This document shows, in pieces, positions 1 to 10,991 of a stretch of DNA of 64,000 nucleotides. The stretch lies in assembly GCA_031001845.1 (NCBI GenBank), contig JARNGD010000010.1, positions 248,001 through 312,000 on the forward strand, in the 5' to 3' direction. Below the pieces are notes generated by a model, which saw only the letters and a list, made by a program, of their open reading frames with translations, was not told where the DNA came from and made no database searches. A program made the translations under genes and the position numbers. Source of the DNA: Achaetomiella virescens. Its lineage: Eukaryota > Ascomycota > Sordariomycetes > Sordariales > Chaetomiaceae. How positions within the stretch are numbered: position 1 is the stretch's first letter; every line of letters starts with the position of its first letter.

Positions 1-1224
1 ATGTGAACGTCCTGCAGCAGATCGAGTCCCTGCGCTCATTTGCAACCTGGGACTTGGCTACCATAGACGACACGATCGTGTGGTGCAAAGCTCCTCGGCA
101 GCGGACGAATGGGCTGCCACCGCGCAACGCCCGTTCAATATCCAGCGCGAGATAAGCCCCATCCTCTGCCTGCAATGCTCCTCGACGACAGAACTGATCG
201 AGGCTCTACTGGACGATGCCTCTAACGCTCAGCAGCGAGGCCAGTTCTTTCGGTGCTTGCGCTTCGCCTGCGGCGACTGCGTGCAGAAACTGCAGAGAAC
301 GAAACAGATCCTAGGCTGCGGCCATAAGCCCTCGTGTCTCATGGCCCCGGTCTCCATCAGCCACAAGGTTTTGGAGGAGGTTCCCACTGCGATGTCTTTC
401 CTAGAGTCCGCAGTGCACCCGGCTCTGCCCTCGAAAATCCAAACTCTGGTGGCGGACATCAAGACGGTACCGGCTGACGTTAAAAGGTACCTATTTCCCA
501 CCACTGGCTGAATTCTTCTACATAGCGATATGCTAACTCACAACAGCGTGGTTTTCTCCACCTGGAGACTAACCCTAGATGTTGTTGAGAAAGGCCTCAG
601 TGAGGCTGGGATACGAAGCATCCGGTTCGACGGGAGCGTGCCGCAGAAGGGTCGACAGTCGGTTGTCGACAGCTTCACAGCGGATCCCGGCATCCGCGTC
701 ATGCTGCTTACACTCTCGTGCGGGGCTGTTGGGTGAGAGCCGAGTGCCGTCAGTTTGGTCTGTATCCTTGGCACTAACAGCAGTAGCCTGACGCTTACGG
801 TGGCCTCGCGAGCTTACTTGATGGAGCTTCACTGGTATGCGATGAGGCCGATAGAGGCGTGATCTTGTCGTCCATGACAGTACGGCTGATTCAGGCGGCA
901 GGAATCCAACCTTGGAAGAGCAGGCCCTCGCACGAATCCATCGGATTGGTCAGACGAGAGAAGTTACGACAGTGCGATTATACATCCGAAACTCGTTTGA
1001 GGAGGTTAGGCAATCATGAAAAGGAACTAGGCCCTGGCTAATGCGCCATTAGCAAGTGATGGAGCTCCAAAACGCTAAAAGGCAACTTGCTGGCGTGCTG
1101 CTCTCCCCTCACGACGGGAGTCAGGGTTACGACAGCTTGGGGGGTCTTCATGCAAGTACTTCTTTGGATACTACATAACGTCTTTCTACTGACATGGCTT
1201 TAGAAACTAAGAGCGTTGCTCTGA
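1..1224 (+). pseudogene. SNF2/RAD5-type helicase, C-terminal remnant
   Basis: This is the C-terminal end of an SNF2-family ATPase (RAD5/HLTF-like) running in from the left edge. Visible pieces, in order: a Cys-containing linker, the helicase C-terminal segment VVFSTWRLTLDVVEKG..IRFDGSV, GAVG, LTLTVASRAYLME, and motif VI NPTLEEQALARIHRIGQTRE. Introns with good borders lie at 488-546, 733-786, 835-901 and 1005-1052; joining across them restores the family reading, ending ..QVMELQNAKRQLAGVLLSPHDG. Odd points: around position 35 the frame changes inside what should be LR-ICNLGL (one base short). The 3' end is also uncertain: the open frame stops at 1178, but a family-like terminal KLRALL-stop sits at 1204-1224 in a phase no visible intron reaches. 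Family members remodel chromatin or act in DNA damage tolerance; the role here cannot be stated. Pseudogene is my preference, but in this window sequence error is a real alternative. Confidence 0.65.
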
Positions 1225-2586
1225 GTCCTGCGGCACATACCAGTCACACCTCGCCTTAGTCCACCTCTGAGCTTCAAATATTATTTCTTGAAGGAATGAG
1301 CAGGAAATGAACCAAAGGAAGATAATTGCTTGTTGAAGTACTCCAGACGAAGGCATCGTCAATAGTCACGCTAAGTCCATGACATGCAGGCAGCTGTGGT
1401 CCTAATCAGGGGTTGAATTGGTTGACGCCGGCCCAGTCTTGGGGGTAGTAGGAGACATTGAAGAGCAGCCGTTTGCTTCCCATGCCCGTTCACTGATAAT
1501 GTATGTTACATCCGGCTGTTCCCGTCGAACGGCTTCCCAGATTGCTGCGACGATCTGATCTACGGACCATGCAACCCTGGCTCGAGAGTCGTTTAGAAAC
1601 CCAGCGAGAGAGTTTTGCATCAATCCGCCTCGTGTCCATCGCACTCTTTGGTACTGTTGTAATTGCGAGATCTGCAATGTGGATTCCATGCGCTGTCATC
1701 ATTGGGAGCTGGCCCTTTGCGAGTGGTGCGAGTTGGAGCAGGAGGCACAATTTTCATGCGCCAGATTCAGGAGCTGTATACGAATGGGTGAGAGCGGAGT
1801 GAGGAGCAAGAGGGGGATGGGAGAGCGTGTGATGCTCCTCATGTTCACCAAGCTTGAGTTTAAGATGCCTCCAAATGCCTGTTTTTCCTTAGTTATATCC
1901 ATGGCTAGGAATTTTGATCTTGGGTTCTCCACTATTTCAGAGGCCTCATTATGGTTGCATCCGTAGTTTGTGATAGTAAACCCTGGTCATTATGACTCCT
2001 TCTTCCAGTCTGTATCCAGAAATCCACAAAACCAACCCCTAATTACGGCCAGATTAGGGGTCACAATTAATGGAGAATACGCACCTTGTTCTATGTTTGA
2101 GAATATCTCGTATTTTCCCACCAATACCAAACCTTGGGGCAGCGCCTAAGGGGAAAGGAGGTTCTTGATATAACACGTGTGAAACCACCCCCTGTCGCTT
2201 TGGGGTTTCTAATACTCACGCTTAGCGGCCTCGCTTTGCATGCCAGTCCTCAGCGGAAAGGTAAAAGCAGCATGGTATTTTCTCGCCTCCAACAGGAAGC
2301 CGGACCCGTCATGGGTGATGGTGAGACAGGAATTTGGGGCTCTGCGACCAGGGGAATCCAGACTGATCAGGTATTTATTATGCCATCGAAACGCTGGATA
2401 GATACCCAATTTCATCTCATCTTAAGCTTTTCATCTGTGACTGGTCATTCTTTTTCACGCTTGATAACTGTGAGGTTCATTTTTCTTATAGAAGCGGGTT
2501 CCGGCTCCATTCTTTTCTCCTGTTTGTAATGTTCATTTGAACAAAGTCTTGCAACAACCCATTCGTCTTCAAACTCACGTCACAAG
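1225..2586. other. Intergenic, no gene recognised
   Basis: About 1.36 kb of moderately AT-rich sequence. Open frames on both strands overlap each other, carry no recognisable motif, and have no convincing intron structure. The last part is presumably the promoter and 5' leader of the secreted-protein gene that follows. Confidence 0.5.
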
Positions 2587-3212
2587 ATGAAGGCTATTGT
2601 TATTGTGGCCCTTGGAGCTGGTCTCGCTTTCTCCGGTATGACCGTTTCGCGCCCTGAACCGAACAGCCCGAGACTGACAAGTGTGCAGCACCCCTGATCT
2701 CCCAGAGACAAGCGGGTTCGGCCTGCTTCATTATCGGCAAACAAGCCCTGCCTCAGGAAACGGCAGATACTGTCGACCAGATCCAGTCCCGCATCACCTG
2801 CGACACCTCCAAAACCACGCTCTCGGGCGTACCGGATGTCTCGTCGGGCGGCATCTCGTTCTCGTCCATCAACTTCGCCACATCGCCGCAGACGCCGCTC
2901 GAGTTTGCACTAAGCAAGTTTGCGACACCCACGCCTCTGCAGAACGCCGACCTCGCCACCTTCCAGAAGCAGCTTGACGTCTATCTGGCCACCGAGGCTG
3001 GAATCAGGTCCGTGGGCGGCAGTCTCGGCATCAAGGTACCTAAGTTCTTCCTTCAGTTCCAAGTCTCGCGAATCCAGACCGCGCAGGGGAACCCGCCGAA
3101 GGCGGCTGGCCTTCAGGTGAATCATCTGTTGGAGAAGGTGCTCAAGAACGCGCCGAGGGAGAGCCAGCAGCTGAGGGACCAGGTGACGGCTCTGGCTAAG
3201 GTTCTGTCCTAA
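2587..3212 (+). CDS. Small secreted protein, conserved in fungi, unknown function
   Basis: A two-exon gene: 2587-2635 and 2689-3212, intron 2636-2688 (GTATGA..CAG). The product is about 190 residues. It opens with a clear signal peptide (MKAIVIVALGAGLAFS, cleavage likely just after, before APLISQR). The mature protein contains the stretch SGVPDVSSGGISFSS, only two cysteines (about residues 26 and 54) and a basic, helical C-terminal third (VNHLLEKVLKNAPRES..). I recognise the general look of a small secreted protein family seen in Sordariomycetes, with no known activity. A possible 21-bp spacer between GIKV and FQVS is too short to be an intron and reads through. It stands alone between two relic regions. 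Export to the cell wall or medium is inferred from the signal peptide only. Confidence 0.85.
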
Positions 3213-3740
3213 GAGCACTGGAGACGGGGACTCAGAAGGACATTGCGCGTCGGGGCACAATGGAGGGGAGGACGTACGGGAAGTCTCAACTCGGTGGGAA
3301 CTGCGTTTGCCGGACTACTTAGGCCAGGGCCGCTTGAAGTAACATTTCTGGGAGGAGATGTCCTCCTTCTCTCCAGGAAGTTGAGAGTGAGTTAGTGGGC
3401 GCCAGGAGAGGGTTGGTATAGCCGGGATAGCAATACAAACCCCACGCTCGAGCACGTCTCGAAGCAATCACTAGTAGTTCATAGCTGCTAATTATCAATC
3501 GAACAGTACGATTTCTAATAGCACTGCGGCCGGCGTCAGCATAATGTTATGATACACTAAACAAATGATATGATATAGCACTACTATTATTATTCGCTAT
3601 TAGGGAGGTATAAGAAAGAGAGAACGCGACAAACATCACTCACTGCTCCATCGCATTCAACTGCATCTCTTTGCTTTTGCGCAGAGTTCAACGAAATTTT
3701 TGAGATATCCCCGCTCAGAACCTCGAAGCCGAAAATATTA
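3213..3740. other. Intergenic, no gene recognised
   Basis: About 530 bp, with an AT-rich patch around 3540-3600. No coding pattern, tRNA or repeat was seen. Confidence 0.5.
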
Positions 3741-4360
3741 ATGGTTCAAAATCTTGCAAGCCTGGCTTCCCGCCGTGGCGAAGCCCTCCCAATGCCTGCC
3801 AAAGGCGAGCTTCTGGTTAAGGTCAGTTGGACTTTCGCAGTCGCAAAATCCCTAATCTCTTCTCAACAATCAGACTTATGATGAGACCGAGCATGCCAAC
3901 CGTACTTTGCCGGACGTGTCCGCACAACAGGACGCAACCCCTCTTCATGGTCGCTCATGTTAAGTGAGTTTTACAACATGTTGTTGTAGTCTCGGTGAAA
4001 CCGGCGGAGTACAAAATTCAGATAAGAAACCCTCCCTTTCCATCTGACATACCACGTGAGTATCCCTTACCATGGACCTGTTAGAGCAGTACGCGAATCG
4101 ATAACTTGTATCTCCTGCTCTCGTTCTCTGTCATCGTAGTTGAGGTCGGCCCAGATGTCACTCGTATAAGCCGGAGACCGGGTAGTTACAACTAGTGAGG
4201 GAACGATCTGTAACGACGCGCGGTTGGGATGCTACCAACGGCACGCTCTCACAACTCAGGAATTGATGGCGAAAGTGAGTATGGTTACATCCTCGTGGGG
4301 GTCGCGCCAGGCCGTAACGAAGAACTGGCCGAAAGACCGGGCGTGAAGTTGCCAGATGGG
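3741..4360 (+). pseudogene. Zinc-type (MDR) alcohol dehydrogenase / enoyl reductase relic
   Basis: Scattered fragments, in the expected order, of a medium-chain dehydrogenase/reductase. They are an N-terminal MVQNLASLASRRGEAL..GELLVK with a possible intron after it (about 3821-3874), then VKPAEYKIQIRNPPFPSDIP near 4000-4060. Next come VVEVGPDVTRI near 4137, and GCYQRHALTTQELMAKV near 4228-4276, which matches the post-GDRV segment of fungal MDR enzymes. Frames change between pieces and a stop lies between the VGPDVTR piece and the next. Nothing of the Rossmann fold or the C-terminal half is visible, so the copy is truncated as well as frame-broken. Family members reduce enoyl or alcohol substrates with NAD(P)H, often in secondary metabolism. 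I infer a decayed gene, not a working one. Confidence 0.5.
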
Positions 4361-5249
4361 GTCGCCGGACGTTTCGCGCAGTATTAGGATGACTGTTTCG
4401 ACCCCAAGAACGAGGGATTTACAATGTAGCTTTGGTGGCAATGCATGAAGGCAGCTCTTCAATCTGGGCAGCTCAGGCCGGTTCCCGTTCGGGAGCTAGG
4501 CGGTCTGTCCCAGGTGCAGAGTCCATGGGGCCTGCTCAATGAAAGCAAGATCAGCGGTCAGAGGTTGAAATATCAACATATATGAGGAATAATTAGCGGA
4601 GCTTCACTCCTGCGAATATGCCCATCTTCTCATCCAGAGCTTAACATAAGAATTGCACGCATCGCCTGTGAACAATAAATACTAACTTTTGCCAGTTAGT
4701 ATTCCACATGTACTGTTGCCAAGCTGAACACCGTCTCCGCTTAATAGAAGAAGAATAAGAGGGGGGGTTGTTGGGTTTAAAGAAGTGCCAAGCCTCTCCA
4801 ACCCGCATGATGCTGAGTGGTCTAACTTAGGCCTACCATTGCTCGGTAAGACGAAGGCATGAATCGGATATCAAATATGTGCAGTGTCCGATGACAGACA
4901 TTGATAGGAGCAATGTGGTCAGAGGGAGGCCCGAGATTGTTTACATAATCCCCAGCAAGGGAATAAGATTCTCCAACACGGAAGATGCTAATGCAAGTTT
5001 TGCCAGTAGTGACTGTCCCTTACTCATCCTGCGTCAAGACTAATCCTTCGCCCTAAATTGGCGGCATCGGATGGACTAACCGGTGGAGTTCGAGGACCAA
5101 GGTGCGCTGTCAGGCTCTCACTGTGACTCCAGCAGCATTAATTGTTTACTCAACACCACGTCGGTACTAACTAGACACTTCAGCTGGCGTCGCATTGATT
5201 GTTAATGAAGTGGACGAGCGAAGGCCCGGTAATAGACAACTCATTCATT
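4361..5249. other. Intergenic, no gene recognised
   Basis: About 890 bp. A short inverted repeat (ACTAAC..GTTAGT, about 4681-4700) and low-complexity patches are present. No coding pattern was seen. The right part is the likely promoter of the NmrA-like gene. Confidence 0.45.
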
Positions 5250-5255
5250 TATAAA
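5250..5255 (+). promoter_or_regulatory. TATA box candidate for the NmrA-like gene
   Basis: TATAAA stands about 150 bp upstream of the ATG at 5401. It is followed by a CA/CT-rich leader typical of fungal 5' UTRs. Position and match are the only evidence. Confidence 0.35.
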
Positions 5256-5400
5256 CCTCGCTATCGGTGCACTTCGACATACTCAAAAGATCAAACCCAT
5301 CAGCATCCTGCACCTCCAGACATCCACAACCGCCTTTACGACTTCCAACCACCCAATCCTTCAAGAACACAATTTCCAATTATTACCCCAACCACCCACC

Positions 5401-6318
5401 ATGACCACGCCCTTCAAAAACATCCCCTCATCGGCGCAACCGGCTCCATCGGGCGCTACGTGCTCGCCGCGCTGCTCGCAAAGCCCTCCCTTTCTGTCAC
5501 CGTCCTGCGCCGCGCCTCGTCCACCGCGCCCAACGACCTGCCCGCCAACGTCCGCACCATCACCGTCCCCGACGACTACCCCACCGACGCGGTGATCGCT
5601 GCCTTCCGCGGCCAGGACGCCGTCATCAGCTGCCTGACGACGCTCTCCGTGGCGGCCCAGTTCCGCCTCATCGACGCGGCCGTCACGGCCGGCGTGCGGC
5701 TACGTGCCGTCCGAGTACGGGCTCAACAACATGCGCGCCGACGCGCAGGCGCTGAGCGGCGTCTTCCGCGACAAGGGCGCCGTGCAGGCCTACCTCCGCG
5801 CCAAGGCGGACAAGGGCGAGATCGAGTGGATGAGCGTGAGCTGCGGCATGTGGATCAAGTGGTCGATGCGGAACAACTTTTTGGGGATGAGGATCAAGGA
5901 GAGGGCGTTTGAGAGGTGGGATGGGGGCGTGGGCAGGTTCAGCGTCACGACGGAGGAGAACACGGCGCTGGCCGTTGCGAGGGCGTTGGTTGAGATTCCA
6001 GAGGAGACGAAGAACAGGAATGTGCTGGTTAGCGAGTTCGTGACGACGCAGGCCGAATTGTTAGCAGAGATTGAGAGACAGTTGAGGCAGAAGTTGAACG
6101 TGGCCGAGGTGGATGGCCGGAAGAGGATTGCGGAGCTGAAGGAGGCGGAGGCGGGCGGAGATGGGACGGCGGCATATGGGCTTATCGAGGCTGGGTTCGT
6201 GACTGGACGGTATGGCTCGGACTTGGAGAAGGAGGGAGAGCTGTTCACGGATAAGCTGGGCTTGAAGAGGCACTCACTGGAGGAGGTTGTGGCTGATGCG
6301 CTGGCGAGCGTTCAATGA
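5401..6318 (+). CDS. NmrA-like / isoflavone-reductase-like NAD(P)-binding protein (frame interrupted)
   Basis: Intronless gene of about 305 codons, start MTTPFKNI. The N-terminal Rossmann fold is clear: LIGATGSIGRYVLAALL (glycine-rich NAD(P) loop), then VTVLRRASS and DAVISCLTT. The central RYVPSEYGLNN is the family signature around the active-site region. The C-terminal half is KGEIEWMSVSCGMW..FSVTTEENTALAVARAL and ends SLEEVVADALASVQ. The reading needs two frame changes: near 5421 (one C short in a C run, between KNI and LIGATG) and near 5700 (between VR and YVPSEYG). Everything else is intact, so sequence error is as likely as a dead gene. The family includes reductases of aromatic or isoflavonoid-type substrates and redox-sensing regulators such as NmrA; I cannot choose between them. 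Confidence 0.8.
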
Positions 6319-7129
6319 GTTGGTGGCTTGGTCCAGGCGAATTCAGCCCAGAGTAGCTCGTGCTTCAGAACAAATATACTGTCGTATTTTGACTTTATGA
6401 CGTTAGCTATCTTTGTATTTATTGTAATCATCGTCTCGCTTTTCCATATGTTTCAATTAGAGAACTGCTTCCTCCTCTTCCCCCTTTCCCTCGCTCTCAT
6501 GGGGCCCTTGTTTCCAAAGCCAATGCCGAATTATCCCCACAGTGGGACAAGATCACGCCACCTTTGTCACATGAAATCTCTATCGCTGTTTTTTGGGGTC
6601 TAGACACCGCGTCCATCCAACAGAAAAACACCTTTGTCCCGAGCCCATTCCCAAAAGACCGCATTGGGATGGTGGCGCCGTTGGGCCCGCGGGAGTGGAT
6701 GCTGGGCATTCAAATGGTAAAGTAACCGACGTTGACCTTGTTCTTACCAGCGCTTTGAGCGAAGGAAAAGTGGGAACATCAAGAGCATCCCGGTTCTCGG
6801 CGATGGGGCTCGTGATGGCCCAACCCCGGCATTGCCCCCGACAACTTCTTGATATCTGCCTCGCCTCCCCATTCTTGTCTCAGAAATCCTCCACGTCCAA
6901 CTCATCGACCTCTCATTTTCTTCTTCTTCGCCCGTCCATCGCGCTGGGTTCGTTGCGATTCGGGACGGATGGTGCTTGGGAGCGACATTGGGTTGCGCTG
7001 AGGGCTGAACTGTGACACCGATGTGTGTTCTGCCAACTCCCTGTTTGATCCCCCTGATTGCGTCCCGCGAGCTGATCGGCCATCATTACAGCAGATCGAC
7101 GACGACTCTCCCAGCAGCCGACAACCAAA
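6319..7129. other. Intergenic, no gene recognised
   Basis: About 810 bp between two plus-strand genes. The first 200 bp is T-rich, as expected of a 3' UTR. The last 150 bp before 7130 is a plausible promoter. No motif-bearing frame was seen. Confidence 0.5.
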
Positions 7130-7363
7130 ATGTTCGTCACGCGGGCCATTTCCATCACAAACTTCGTCGTTGCCACCTCGGCGTTAACGTTCCAGGTGTG
7201 CGTCCTCTACCCATGGCACAAACAGCTCGACGATGACTTTGAAGCTCTGAAAAAGGAACATCTGCGAGTTCTGAACACTATTAAGGCCACCGACGAGAGC
7301 ACTAGCACCGAGAAACCCAAGTCCATTCGAGAGATGCTCAGCAGCATTGGCGGGTGGAGGTGA
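7130..7363 (+). CDS. Small single-pass membrane protein, 77 residues
   Basis: One exon with good start context (CCAAAATGT). The product begins MFVTRAISITNFVVATSAL and contains one hydrophobic segment (about residues 8-29, through TFQVCVLYPW). A charged helical stretch follows (KQLDDDFEALKKEHLRVLNTIK), then a polar tail ending REMLSSIGGWR. Size and shape resemble small mitochondrial inner-membrane or assembly proteins of fungi, but I do not recognise the family with certainty. The conserved-looking WHKQLDDDFE segment and the helical tail suggest a real gene rather than a chance frame. A CAG-GTGTGC within the membrane segment could be read as a donor, but the uninterrupted frame makes the better protein. 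Confidence 0.65.
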   Translation: MFVTRAISITNFVVATSALTFQVCVLYPWHKQLDDDFEALKKEHLRVLNTIKATDESTSTEKPKSIREMLSSIGGWR

Positions 7364-8151
7364 TGTGAAAGGACTGGGTCTAGTTTTGTCCTAGACGGCG
7401 ATACCCCCCGGAACAGCTGCCGAGAGACTTGTGGCCCCGCGCTGGCACAAACAGCCGAATCGGAACGGGTCAGCGGTCAAGTATCTGGAAGAGCCGCGGG
7501 CGTGATCAGTCAAGACGCTGGCCCCTGCTTAAAAAGCAGAGCAGAGACGACTTGATGAGCACTAGGATCCAAGTGTCGTCCCTAGATATTCGAATCAAGA
7601 ATTTTGCGGTACTGAGAGATATCCGTCTGTGACTGAGGCGATCCTGATTTCTGGCATTCACTAGGGCAACGGTAGACGACGTTATGAGCATGTGATGTTG
7701 GTTGAATGGTAGTGACTTGACGTTCGAAAAGTCCATCGCATCGGCCAAGGAAACCGTGTCGCACAAAATGGCTGCTCTAAACCGCCAATCACGATGAATG
7801 GAAGAGTTTGGCGGGATCGTTGGCTGTGGTTAATGGCCTTCCCAGCTGATTCCCTGGGATATTATGTGCAAGACTATGGGCCGGGGAGACGGACGGGTCT
7901 ATGAGTTCAGAGAGGATGACGATGGCGTCGACAGGCTCATGTGACATTGCTATGAAGATGGACGTACATCTGCAAACTCAGAGTCTCGGAAGGCCGTGGA
8001 TAAGGCAGTCAACACAGAAAATGGAATCTAGCTCACAAGAAAAGAGAACAAGATAGACCCTAAGATACATAAGTATAGTTGACAGAACCACCATCAATCT
8101 CACTACTTTGCATGCATTAGTCGGCTGCGCATGCAATGCGTCATGAATAGG
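7364..8151. other. Intergenic, no gene recognised
   Basis: About 790 bp between convergent genes. It presumably holds both 3' UTRs. Nothing else was identified. Confidence 0.5.
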
Positions 8152-9418
8152 TTACGCATTGTGAAAGTGCCTCGGGTTGCGCGGAGTCCCCGCGGGCAGC
8201 TCGACGGGAGCCATTCCACCATACCCCTCCAGCTCGGGACGCGCCCAGCTGTGCGCCGCATAATACTCGGAGCTTGGGTAGGATTTCTCTCCCGCCCCAC
8301 CAATGCCGGCCGGCTCGACCGCCTCCGGCGTGGTCCCCGCAGGCCGCTGTCTCCTCCTCTTGGCCCACACCCAGGCCACGACGGTCGCAAACAGGATGCC
8401 TCCAAGTGCTGCACCCACGCCAATGCCGACCGCCGCCCCAGTGGACAGTCCAGCCTGGCCAGATGCAGCTAACGCTGGCGTTGACGGGGAGTTGGTTGCT
8501 GCATTCAAGCCTGTGCTGGGGCTCATGGATGTTGACGGCGAGAGCCCCAAGGTTGCCAGATCAGATGACCGATAGTTCAGTTGAAACATGGGTGCCAACA
8601 GGGTCATTTCGCGTGTCACCGTCTGCACGGCGGCCGACGCGGAATTCGTGGCGTCTGTCGCGGATGTGGTGATGACGATGACGTCGGGAAAGGTAGCTTG
8701 GCTGACGCTGACCAGTTCTGATCCGGAGCACATGCCCGTGGTAACGGTGATGTGGGTGCCGGTGGACGCGACGGCAACGCACGTGTTGCCGTTCAAGTTT
8801 GTGCACCGAAAGCCCCTGGAACCTGGTCAGCGCACCCTGGCAACAACGTCCCGAACATAGCTGGATAAGGTCTGCTTACTGCGGACAGCATCCTATCGCA
8901 GTCTCACCAGGGATCAAGGTAAATTCGATGTCCCACCCTGGCCGATCGCCGTACTGGGCCGTGCATGCCGCCGTGTAGCCCGTCGGACAGGCCAATCCAG
9001 GCGAATAGAAACCCCATCCGACGAACGGAGCCTGTGGCGTTCCCGCGCCCGCCGTTGCCGGCGGCCAGCAACCGGTGTAGTCCGAAGGCTGCCCGCTTCC
9101 GCTCTTGATGACGCACTGTTGGCCTCTGAAGCCCCCGACGCAGGTCGCGCAATCCAGGACATGGACGGTGCAGCTCGCTGGCATAGACCATGTTGTTGTC
9201 AATGGGCCGAGTAAAGTGCCCGCCCGGCCGGTGAAATCTCCCATCGCAACAGGCCAAATCGCAAACTGAGCGAGGAAATTGTTAGCGAGGAAAATGTTGG
9301 GCGGGAAAACAGATGTGGGAGATCCATCTGTCGCCAGGTGTCTGTTAGATATTGCTGGAATCTCATATGTCCCAGAGTTGCTTCGAATGTGACATGCCCG
9401 AACCAACAGCGTCGACAC
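8152..9418 (-). CDS. Cys-rich type I membrane protein with mucin-like stalk
   Basis: Two exons, 9418-8880 and 8815-8152, with intron 8879-8816 (GTAAGC..CAG) joining IGCCPQ to GFRCTN. The ectodomain (from about GTLLGPLTTTWSMPASC) has many cysteines (CTVHVLDCATC, GGFRGQQC, IGCCPQ, GFRCTN, NTC). A Ser/Thr/Ala-rich stalk follows, then one membrane segment (GAAVGIGVGAALGGILF..VVAWVWAKRRR) with a basic stop-transfer, and a short tail of about 70 residues. This order is typical of fungal surface sensors or wall-anchored proteins; no WSC signature is evident, and I cannot assign a ligand. The N-terminus is uncertain. Upstream of GTLLGP two frames offer hydrophobic segments (one includes NIFLANNFLAQFAIW, the other starts MDLPHLF), and a one-base error may separate the signal peptide from the body. 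It is divergent from the glycosyltransferase at 9712, sharing about 290 bp. Confidence 0.75.
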
Positions 9419-9711
9419 AGGGGTTCCAATTGGCCACAGAACCGCTGGCTCTCATCCGTGCTGTATGAGTTGGACCAATCGTCACCGCCTCATGTGCCAG
9501 GGTTTGTGTCTCCCAGGGGTTTTGTCTCCACGCCAAGCCAGGTCTCAAAAGATTTGCGTAGTATTTTCCCTAAGCCTTTGCTGGGGGCCTGTGGCGTTCT
9601 CTGGAAACGTGGATTCGCAGCCGCTTTGCATTCCGGCATCTTTTCCTTTTTCCAACCATCTTCGCGCAGCCATCGCTGCCCTTCCCAACTACGCAGCGAC
9701 GTCTAGTCGGA

Positions 9712-10991
9712 ATGGTGCTCCCATCCTCGATGCTCACCAGAGCTAACGGTCTCATTTCTTCATCCTGTGGCCGGTCTCCCTTTCGCTTTGTTGTCGCCGG
9801 CACGGCCTTCTTCCTCTTACTCCTCCTCCTTCTGCCTGGCCGCACCGGCTCCTACCTGCCGACCTGGCAAGCACCCGCGACGAACGCCTCCTTCAAAATC
9901 GCCATCCCCAACCAAGTCCATTTCGTGTATATCCTCCCCGATCCAGCCGCGGACTTCACCTTCAAGTTCAGCGGTAAGTCGCCACCGGCTCGTTCATCCA
10001 GCTTAGCCTTGGCTGCTCCCCAACAGGTTCTCACGGCTAGATCCTCCTAATCCGGAGAACCATGACTGACGACCCGGCGTGACATCCAGACTTCCTCTCC
10101 ATCTACGCTGCCAACCACCACTGGCACCCGAAAACCATCTACCTGCACACCAACGCGCCCGCTGATAGCGCGGCCGTCGCGCGCGCCCGTAACGGCACTG
10201 CCGGCAAATGGAACCGCCTGATCTTCACGCAATTTCCCAATCTGCAGCTGCGCACCGTTGCTGTCCCGACGGACGCCAATAATGGTGTCAAGCTGCAGAA
10301 CATGGAGCACCGGTCTGATTTTGTGCGCGTCGCGGCAGTTCACGACCTCGGCGGCGTGTATATCGACTGGGACGTGCACGCGCTGCGGGACATCAGGGTC
10401 CTCCGCGAGAGCGGCTTCCGCGGCATCGCGGGCCGTCAGTTGGGCGGGCAGCTCAATAGCGGCACGTTTATGGCCGTCCAGGGCGGGAGGATGATACGGC
10501 TATGGATGGAGAGGATGCATCAGGTGTACGACGGGGGTTGGACGACGCACAGCAATGCCGCGCTGACTACGGTTGGAGAGAGATTAGTGAGGGAAGAGGG
10601 CGAGGTGTTGATCCTGGATCGAGAGGCGTTCGCACCGGGGAGCTGGGAGGCCCGGGATAATGACATGCTCTTTGCGGTGCAGAATGGGACGGTGTCGAAT
10701 CTGGAGGGCGTGGTGCAGGGCGATGCGTTGGCTACATTTGACGAGGCGTTTGAGGAGCGGTTGGTACACCCGGAGAGATTTCCGGAGTGGGAGAGAGATT
10801 GGTCGTCGACGTATCTGTTACACGCCTTCTCGCCGCACCGGTTTGGGCACAAGGTGCCCGGGTTTGAGCAGATCACACCACGGTATGTGCTGGCGAGGCA
10901 GAGCAATTTCGCGCGGGCCGTGTATCCGATTGCGAAGATGATGTATGATCAGGGATTGATGGAGATTGACGATTCGTACTTGGGGACATAG
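9712..10991 (+). CDS. GT32-like glycosyltransferase, type II membrane protein
   Basis: Exons 9712-9973 and 10090-10991, intron 9974-10089 (GTAAGT..CAG), product about 387 residues with no frame problem. A short cytosolic N-terminus is followed by one signal anchor (about residues 26-43, FVVAGTAFFLLLLLLLPGR). Next come a stem and the DXD-type catalytic core: IPNQVHFVYILPD, YAANHHWHPKTIYLHTNAP, then HRSDFVRVAAVHDLGGVYID with WDVHAL. The acidic DWD cluster should bind metal and nucleotide sugar. Further family features are GGQLNSGTFMAVQGG and WTTHSNAAL. Proteins of this kind sit in the Golgi and transfer hexoses to glycans or lipids (the OCH1/SUR1-like group); donor and acceptor are not visible. 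Divergent neighbour: the Cys-rich membrane protein. Confidence 0.85.
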
